Program-made: the position numbers and the translations under genes
Notes under the pieces: model-generated
Databases searched by the model: none
What the model was told of the DNA's origin: nothing
What the model saw: only the letters and a program-made list of their open reading frames with translations
In this document: piece by piece, positions 5,920-10,372 of the stretch
How positions within the stretch are numbered: the stretch's first letter is position 1
Layout of the letters: each line of letters begins with the position of its first letter
Source of the DNA: DATGWF01 sp035299585
Lineage (GTDB): Bacteria > Actinomycetota > Actinomycetes > Actinomycetales > Microbacteriaceae
Direction of reading: 5' to 3'
Length of the DNA: 10,372 bases
NCBI GenBank assembly: GCA_035299585.1
Contig: DATGWF010000048.1
Coordinates: forward strand, 1-10,372

Positions 5920-6548
5920 AACGGATGTCCGTTCCAGGGTTCGTTCGGATCACCAAGACCGCGCCAGCCGCGGCGTTCGGCCGCGTCCGCGGCAAGTACC
6001 GCAGTGCACATGGGCCCGTTTTGAATACGACGCTCGAGGACCGCGTCGACTGCCTCGTCGAGGGAGACCCACCGCCCAATGAGGTGAGCCTCTTCATCGA
6101 CGCGGTCATGCACGACGGGCGCCGATGCGATGTCGCGGGCGAGAAAAATGCGAATCGCTTCGTCCGAGCCGCCGGGCGCGGCAATGATGTCCACCAAGGT
6201 ATTCCAAGTGCCGGCGACCAAATCGGCCTCCTCCGCGAGCTCGCGCTGAGCCGCGGCGAGGGGCGATTCACCCGCAACATCGAGAAGGCCAGCGACGATT
6301 TCCCAGTCTTGACGCCGGGACGGATGCCGAAACTGATTGATGAGCAGAATCTCTCCACGCTCGTTCATCGGAAGGACACCGACCGCGCCCGTGTGGGCAA
6401 CGAAGTCTCGCGCAATTCGCGCCCCGGGATACTCGACAACCTCGTGTCGAACATCCCAGACTCGGCCGCGATACACCACCTCGCTCGACACGATGGGATA
6501 CTCGATCACCTCATCGGCAATCGGCCCTTCGAGTCGAGACAGGTTCAC
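5910..6548 (-). CDS. NUDIX hydrolase, probable ADP-ribose pyrophosphatase
   Basis: Probably hydrolyses ADP-ribose to AMP and ribose 5-phosphate, clearing free ADP-ribose in the cytoplasm. The protein is 212 aa, usual for ADPRases. Visible features are AHTGAVGVLP (51-60), QFRHPSRRQDWEIVAG (72-87), which resembles the ADP-ribose-binding region, the Nudix box at 87-110, and IIAAPGGSDEAIRIFLA (121-137), matching the segment that marks ADP-ribose-type members. The metal-binding REXXEE core is intact (R102, E103, E106, E107, plus E94). Two departures from the textbook box GX5EX7REUXEEXGU are seen: six residues instead of five between G87 and E94, and D109 where the second glycine should be. The start is GTG at 6548, sharing GTGA with the pyrG stop, with GAGG at 6559-6562 ten bases upstream. 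It is the middle gene of pyrG-NUDIX-xerD, a long-conserved actinobacterial trio. Confidence 0.88.
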   Translation of the reverse strand: MNLSRLEGPIADEVIEYPIVSSEVVYRGRVWDVRHEVVEYPGARIARDFVAHTGAVGVLPMNERGEILLINQFRHPSRRQDWEIVAGLLDVAGESPLAAAQRELAEEADLVAGTWNTLVDIIAAPGGSDEAIRIFLARDIASAPVVHDRVDEEAHLIGRWVSLDEAVDAVLERRIQNGPMCTAVLAADAAERRGWRGLGDPNEPWNGHPLWR

Positions 6549-8236
6549 GCCTCTGGCGCCTCAAACAGCGCACTCGCCTCGTGTCGATCGCGAGCCGCGG
6601 CAATCAATCCGGCGAACAGCGGGTGTGCACGGTGCGGGCGACTGCGCAACTCGGGGTGCGCCTGCGTGGCGATGTAGAACGGGTGAACCTCGCGCGGCAA
6701 CTCGACGAACTCGACCAGGTGTCGGTCGGGCGACGTTCCCGAGAATACCAGTCCCGCGTTCGCAATCTGTTCCCGGTAGGCGTTGTTCACTTCGTAGCGG
6801 TGACGGTGACGTTCACTGATGAGTTCTGAACCGTAGAGTTCAGCAGCGAGGGAACCCGGTTGCAGCGCGGCCTCATAGAGCCCGAGTCGCATCGTGCCGC
6901 CAAGGTCGCCACCCGAGATGATCTCGACCTGCTCTTCCATGGTCGCAATCACCGGGAACGGCGTCTCCGGGTCAAATTCGCTCGAGCTTGCACCCGGAAG
7001 CTGGGCCTTGTTGCGTGCGTACTCGATGACCATGCACTGCAGGCCGAGGCACAAACCGAGGGTGGGAATACCGTTCTCTCGTGCGAACGTCAGAGCACCG
7101 AGCTTGCCCTCGATACCGCGGATTCCAAAGCCACCCGGTACACAAATGCCGTCCAGGTGCGAGAGAGCCTTCGCGGCGCCCTCGGGAGTGTTGCAGACGT
7201 CCGACGCAATCCACTCGATGTTGACCTTGGTGGCGTGGGCGAATCCACCAGCGCGCAAGGCCTCGGTGACCGACAGGTAGGCGTCGGGAAGATCGATGTA
7301 CTTGCCGACCAAGCCGATCGTGACTTCGTGCTTCGGGTCGTTGACGGTCTCGAGCAGGGGCTCCCATCGTGACCAGTCCACCTCGCCGGCAACGTCGCTC
7401 AGGCCGAGCGAGTCGATGATGTAGGCGTCCAGACCCTGCTGGTTCAGCATGGTGGGAATGTGGTAAATCGACTTCACGTCAACCGCGTTCACCACGGCAT
7501 CCTCGTCGACGTCGCACATGAGCGCGATCTTTCGCCGATTACTCTCGGTGACCGGTCGGTCACTGCGAAGCACGAGCGCGTCCGGCTGGATACCGATCGA
7601 ACGCAACGCAGCGACCGAGTGCTGCGTGGGCTTGGTCTTCTGCTCACCCGACGCCCCCATGAAGGGCACGAGCGACACGTGGACAAAGAACACGTTCTTG
7701 CGGCCGAGTTCGTGGCGCACTTGGCGGGCCGATTCGATGAACGGCTGCGATTCGATGTCGCCGACGGTGCCACCGATTTCCGTGATGATGACGTCTGGTC
7801 GAGGATCTTCCGTCGCCTGCAAACGCATGCGGCGCTTGATCTCATCGGTGATGTGCGGGATGACCTGGACGGTGTCGCCGAGGTATTCGCCGCGACGTTC
7901 CTTGGCGATAACCTGCGAGTACACCTGCCCGGTGGTGACGTTGGCCGCCTGGCTGAGGTTCACGTCGAGGAAGCGCTCGTAGTGCCCGATGTCGAGGTCG
8001 GTCTCGGAGCCATCGTCGGTGACAAACACCTCTCCGTGCTGGAACGGGTTCATCGTCCCCGGATCCACGTTGAGATAGGGATCGAGCTTCTGCATGACGA
8101 CGCGCAGACCGCGAGCGGTGAGGAGGTTACCGAGGCTTGCCGCCGTCAGGCCCTTCCCGAGGGAGGACACCACTCCACCGGTCACGAAGATGTGCTTTGT
8201 TACGCCCGCGACCGGGATTTTCGAAGTATCCACCAC
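6545..8236 (-). CDS. pyrG: CTP synthase (glutamine-hydrolysing)
   Basis: Makes CTP from UTP, ATP and glutamine, the last step of pyrimidine nucleotide synthesis; forms cytoplasmic tetramers. Residue numbers assume the GTG at 8236 (563 aa, normal length). The synthetase domain shows KHIFVTGGVVSSLGKGLTAA (14-33, ATP site), DPYLNVDPGTMNPFQHGEV (52-70), DIGHYERF (82-89) and TEIGGTVGDIES (152-163). The glutaminase domain has CVPGGFGIRG (365-374), nucleophile C396 in LGLCLGLQ, and H527/E529 in QAHPEL completing the triad. The reading frame is open further upstream to 8347, but those residues do not resemble PyrG and run through the divergent gap. Two adjacent GTG codons (8236 and 8233) are both possible starts, and neither has a ribosome site. 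A TAGGCT hexamer 8 bases upstream hints at a nearly leaderless transcript. It begins the pyrG-NUDIX-xerD unit. Confidence 0.96.
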   Translation of the reverse strand: MVDTSKIPVAGVTKHIFVTGGVVSSLGKGLTAASLGNLLTARGLRVVMQKLDPYLNVDPGTMNPFQHGEVFVTDDGSETDLDIGHYERFLDVNLSQAANVTTGQVYSQVIAKERRGEYLGDTVQVIPHITDEIKRRMRLQATEDPRPDVIITEIGGTVGDIESQPFIESARQVRHELGRKNVFFVHVSLVPFMGASGEQKTKPTQHSVAALRSIGIQPDALVLRSDRPVTESNRRKIALMCDVDEDAVVNAVDVKSIYHIPTMLNQQGLDAYIIDSLGLSDVAGEVDWSRWEPLLETVNDPKHEVTIGLVGKYIDLPDAYLSVTEALRAGGFAHATKVNIEWIASDVCNTPEGAAKALSHLDGICVPGGFGIRGIEGKLGALTFARENGIPTLGLCLGLQCMVIEYARNKAQLPGASSSEFDPETPFPVIATMEEQVEIISGGDLGGTMRLGLYEAALQPGSLAAELYGSELISERHRHRYEVNNAYREQIANAGLVFSGTSPDRHLVEFVELPREVHPFYIATQAHPELRSRPHRAHPLFAGLIAAARDRHEASALFEAPEA

Positions 8237-8244
8237 GGGCTTTG

Positions 8245-8250
8245 AGCCTA
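8245..8250 (-). promoter_or_regulatory. Candidate -10 element of pyrG
   Basis: The minus strand reads TGATAGGCTCAAAGCCC then GTGGTG. TAGGCT is the same hexamer as the -10 proposed for the DMT gene and would put the transcript start within a few bases of the first GTG. The absence of a ribosome site fits. No clear -35 is seen, and CATAGT slightly upstream (8259-8264) is an alternative. Confidence 0.3.
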
Positions 8251-8347
8251 TCAGGGAAACTATGCCGCACCGACCAACGCGCCAGATAGCAAACCGAGCC
8301 GACCATATTCGCGCGCACCGCAACTGGGGTTTACCCGTCCTGCTCAC

Positions 8348-8353
8348 TACACT
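8348..8353 (+). promoter_or_regulatory. Candidate -10 element of the surface-protein gene (leaderless)
   Basis: TACACT, then TTCCCC, then the ATG at 8360. The geometry equals that of the DMT gene: hexamer, six bases, ATG. The six-base spacer is all pyrimidine, so no Shine-Dalgarno pairing is possible there. The -35 region is weak. Confidence 0.5.
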
Positions 8354-8359
8354 TTCCCC

Positions 8360-9799
8360 ATGCCACGTGGACTTCGAATTGTCAGCATGCTTGCACTCAG
8401 CCTTACTCTTGTTGCGACCGGAGTTCCTGCCTTCGCAACAGGTTCATACCTCTGGAGCGAGTTGCGGCAGCCCGTCGATACCCAAACCTGGGGCCAACCA
8501 GTCGCTGTCAGCAATGGAGGGACGACCGTCCTTGGCTGGATTGACCGCCCCACTCGCCAAGCCCATGCCATGTTCTCGAACGACGGCGGAGTGACGTGGG
8601 GCAACGCGCTCACCATGAGCGATCCGGGGAGCAACACACACAATCTCGCGGTTTCTGCATTTGGGGAAAACGGGTTCGCGTTCGCCTGGGGCGATTATGT
8701 AGTCGATGACGTCGTCGTACGTATCACCAACGCAAATGGGTCATCATGGTCTGCGCCGCAAGCCCTCGGGGCGGGAAACGCCTTCGATATCGCGCTGACT
8801 CCCATTGGCATCGACCGCGTCGGGGCGGTCGCCCGCTCGTTGGACGGCGGGAACGAGGCCGTCGTAGCGGTGAGCGACCCGGGTGGAACGTTTGGAAGGC
8901 CAAGTACGCGATTCGATACCGGCGGACCATTGAGCATGCAATATGCCGACAACGTCGTCTCGGTATTCATGCTCGAAGGGGGCTACTCCCATGCGCTTCG
9001 GGGCTATTACTCTGCCGACTTCGGCGTAAACTGGCTCACGACAAACCAGCTCGTCGCGAACGGAATCTTCAACTCGATGGAAGTCATACCGTGCGGTGAC
9101 TTCGTTGTGTTCGGCGGACAAATCTCCGAGTCACCCGAACGCTTCTTTGCCCTTGGACGAGACTTTGCCTCTTCCACCTGGGAAGCGGTACACCCGGCGA
9201 GCGAAGTGCAGCTGGGAGACGCGCACAGCGCCTGCTTGAGCAATGGGGACGTCCTGAGCGTCTGGAACGAAGAAGCGAGCGTCCAAACCAAGTTTGCTCT
9301 CTCCCGGCACACTGACGCCGGGTGGGTCATTCTCGAAGAGGGAATCCTGCCCATCAACTTCCTGGGAGGACTTCGGATCCTGGCGCGGCCCGACGGTGGC
9401 GCCATTCTCATCTCAACATGGGAGAACGACTCCCAGCCGAACGTCTATGCGATGACCTGGAACCCTTCAGTCGGGTGGAGTGACCGCGAGTTGATTGGCG
9501 AGACTGGAGGGATGCTCAACAGTATCGTTCTCACGAACACGCCGTTCGGGGCATTCCTGGCACTGAACCCATGGTGGGACAGTGACGGATCACGAAATCC
9601 TTTCGTTGCCACTTTCCAAGCCGTCGCAAACGAAACGTCTGTGCCTGCGATGTCGCAAACGCTTGCAAGCACTGGAGTCGATGTTGATGCGCATCGCGCC
9701 CAAATCCTCTGGGCGGCGGGATTACTGGCCTGCGGCGCAGTGGCAGTGACACTCCGTTCTCGAGGCCGCACAAGCCAGCGCACGCGCCGAGGGGACTAA
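8360..9799 (+). CDS. Predicted sortase-anchored surface protein with an Asp-box-type beta-propeller
   Basis: No specific family recognised; function unknown. The 479-aa protein starts with a signal peptide (basic PRGLR, hydrophobic 7-20, cleavage likely after AFA at 24-26). The exported part carries a repeat of about 49 residues, marked by an aromatic at 32, 80, 130, 178 (Phe), 225, 274, 322 and 373. The best copies, SNDGGVTW (73-80) and SADFGVNW (218-225), fit the sialidase-type Asp box S-x-D-x-G-x-T-W; others are degraded. This suggests a propeller of about eight blades. The C-terminus has LASTG (435-439), a membrane segment (449-465) and a basic tail (466-477), the layout of a class E sortase substrate, so the protein is probably linked to the cell wall. 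No FRIP motif or sialidase arginine triad was recognised, so a binding role seems likelier than catalysis. Its TAA overlaps the recN TAG by four bases. Confidence 0.85.
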   Translation: MPRGLRIVSMLALSLTLVATGVPAFATGSYLWSELRQPVDTQTWGQPVAVSNGGTTVLGWIDRPTRQAHAMFSNDGGVTWGNALTMSDPGSNTHNLAVSAFGENGFAFAWGDYVVDDVVVRITNANGSSWSAPQALGAGNAFDIALTPIGIDRVGAVARSLDGGNEAVVAVSDPGGTFGRPSTRFDTGGPLSMQYADNVVSVFMLEGGYSHALRGYYSADFGVNWLTTNQLVANGIFNSMEVIPCGDFVVFGGQISESPERFFALGRDFASSTWEAVHPASEVQLGDAHSACLSNGDVLSVWNEEASVQTKFALSRHTDAGWVILEEGILPINFLGGLRILARPDGGAILISTWENDSQPNVYAMTWNPSVGWSDRELIGETGGMLNSIVLTNTPFGAFLALNPWWDSDGSRNPFVATFQAVANETSVPAMSQTLASTGVDVDAHRAQILWAAGLLACGAVAVTLRSRGRTSQRTRRGD

Positions 9800-10372
9800 C
9801 TCGACGGACTCGCGTGCCGAAGTGCGAGCAACTCGCGCGCGTGAGCGATTCCGCTCTCGGAATCGCTGAGGCCCGAAAGCAAGCGCGCCATTTCTGCTTC
9901 GCGGGCAGCACCGTCGAGCCGCTCCACACTCGACGCGGTCACGAAGCCGTCATGTGACTTGTGAACCCGCAGGTGGTTGTCGGCGAAGGCCGCAACCTGC
10001 GCGAGGTGGGTGACCACAATCACTTGGGAGTGTCGGGCGAGCCGAGCAAGCCGACGACCGATTTCGATTGCCGCCGCGCCACCCACTCCCGCGTCGACCT
10101 CGTCAAACACAAATGTCGGCACTGGGTCGGTCGCACTGATCACGACCTCGAGTGCGAGCATCACTCGCGATAGCTCACCGCCGGAAGCGGTTTTGGCGAT
10201 CGGGCGCGGCTCGCTCCCGGGATGCGGGGCGAGAAGCAGCGTGACCGTGTCCGCTCCCGACTCGGTGAGTACCGTCGGAAGCGCCTCCTCCGCGGACCCG
10301 AGACCGGCAGAGTCGACCTGGACAACAAGCTGTGCGTCGGGGAGCGCGAGTGCGCGCAGCTCCTGGGTGACC
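9796..10372 (-). CDS. recN: DNA repair protein RecN, C-terminal part (5' end outside the window)
   Basis: SMC-like ATPase that acts early in recombinational repair of double-strand breaks. Only the last 191 residues are visible. They contain the C-terminal half of the ATPase head: the ABC signature KTASGGELSRVMLAL (coded around 10155-10200), Walker B FVFDEVDAGVGG (about 10078-10113) with the RecN-typical DEVDAGVGG, and the switch histidine in VIVVTHLAQVAAFADNH just after. The end is RecN-like (ERLDGAAREAEMARLLSG). The coiled coil and Walker A lie beyond the right edge. The reading frame stays open to that edge, and the stop at 9796-9798 overlaps the stop of the convergent surface-protein gene. 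RecN near pyrG is the usual actinobacterial order. Confidence 0.95.
   Translation of the reverse strand, partial: VTQELRALALPDAQLVVQVDSAGLGSAEEALPTVLTESGADTVTLLLAPHPGSEPRPIAKTASGGELSRVMLALEVVISATDPVPTFVFDEVDAGVGGAAAIEIGRRLARLARHSQVIVVTHLAQVAAFADNHLRVHKSHDGFVTASSVERLDGAAREAEMARLLSGLSDSESGIAHARELLALRHASPSS

Larger units (their letters stand above)
8237..8359. promoter_or_regulatory. Divergent intergenic region between pyrG and the surface-protein gene
   Basis: The largest non-coding gap in the window (123 bases). It must hold promoters for both flanking genes, and a candidate -10 is seen at each end. CCGACCA appears twice in the same orientation (8270-8276 and 8299-8305), which may be chance. 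No terminator, attenuator or riboswitch-like structure was recognised. Confidence 0.6.

Noticed and set aside
8237..8250. GGCTCAAAGCC hairpin as a pyrG attenuator like the one in Bacillus
   Set aside because: The stem has only four pairs and a three-base loop, lacks a U run, and overlaps the presumed -10. There is no leader of the kind needed for reiterative-transcription control.
8270..8305. CCGACCA direct repeats as an operator
   Set aside because: Two 7-mers 29 bases apart in GC-rich DNA with different flanks; too weak to call.
8237..8347. Upstream in-frame start for PyrG giving 600 aa
   Set aside because: The extra 37 residues lie in the divergent promoter gap and are unlike any CTP synthase N-terminus; the known fold begins at VTKHIFVTGG.
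8360..9799. Sialidase enzyme
   Set aside because: Asp boxes alone do not prove sialidase; no FRIP motif or arginine triad was recognised, and the blade count suggested by the repeat is eight rather than six.

Overview
This window is high-GC, almost wholly coding actinobacterial chromosome. The gene order recN / pyrG-NUDIX-xerD / parA-scpA-scpB-rluB-tyrA resembles a cluster conserved across Actinobacteria (from memory, Mycobacterium and Streptomyces have close versions). Protein style, frequent GTG starts and tyrA directly after rluB suggest Microbacteriaceae. The family is an inference; the phylum is well supported.

Nine genes lie on the minus strand and two on the plus strand. Read in the minus direction from the right: the end of recN (DNA repair; 10372-9796, 5' part outside); then pyrG, a NUDIX ADP-ribose pyrophosphatase and xerD as one overlapping unit (8236-4918); then parA, scpA, scpB, rluB and tyrA as a second unit (3963-1) in which every junction overlaps (17, 11, 17 and 4 bases) and tyrA runs off the left edge. 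The second unit joins chromosome partitioning (ParA), the condensin accessory proteins (ScpA/ScpB), a ribosomal pseudouridine synthase and tyrosine biosynthesis.

Two plus-strand genes interrupt this block: an EamA/DMT-family permease (4028-4921) between xerD and parA, and a predicted cell-wall-anchored beta-propeller protein (8360-9799) between recN and pyrG. Each overlaps the stop codon of the minus-strand gene it converges on by exactly 4 bases. Each diverges from the next minus-strand unit through the only non-coding gaps in the window, 3964-4027 (64 bases) and 8237-8359 (123 bases). Both have a TAnnnT -10-like hexamer ending 6 bases before the ATG and no Shine-Dalgarno sequence, as expected of leaderless mRNAs.

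The least ordinary item is the surface protein. It has a signal peptide, eight Asp-box-like or aromatic positions about 49 residues apart (an apparent 8-bladed propeller), and a C-terminal LASTG sortase-E-type motif followed by a membrane segment and a basic tail. The other notable element is the parA/DMT gap, where an inverted repeat places two near-identical -10 elements on opposite strands so that each lies in the other's -35 position. I saw no RNA gene, CRISPR array, insertion sequence, phage gene or clear intrinsic terminator. No stretch over 300 bases lacks a gene.
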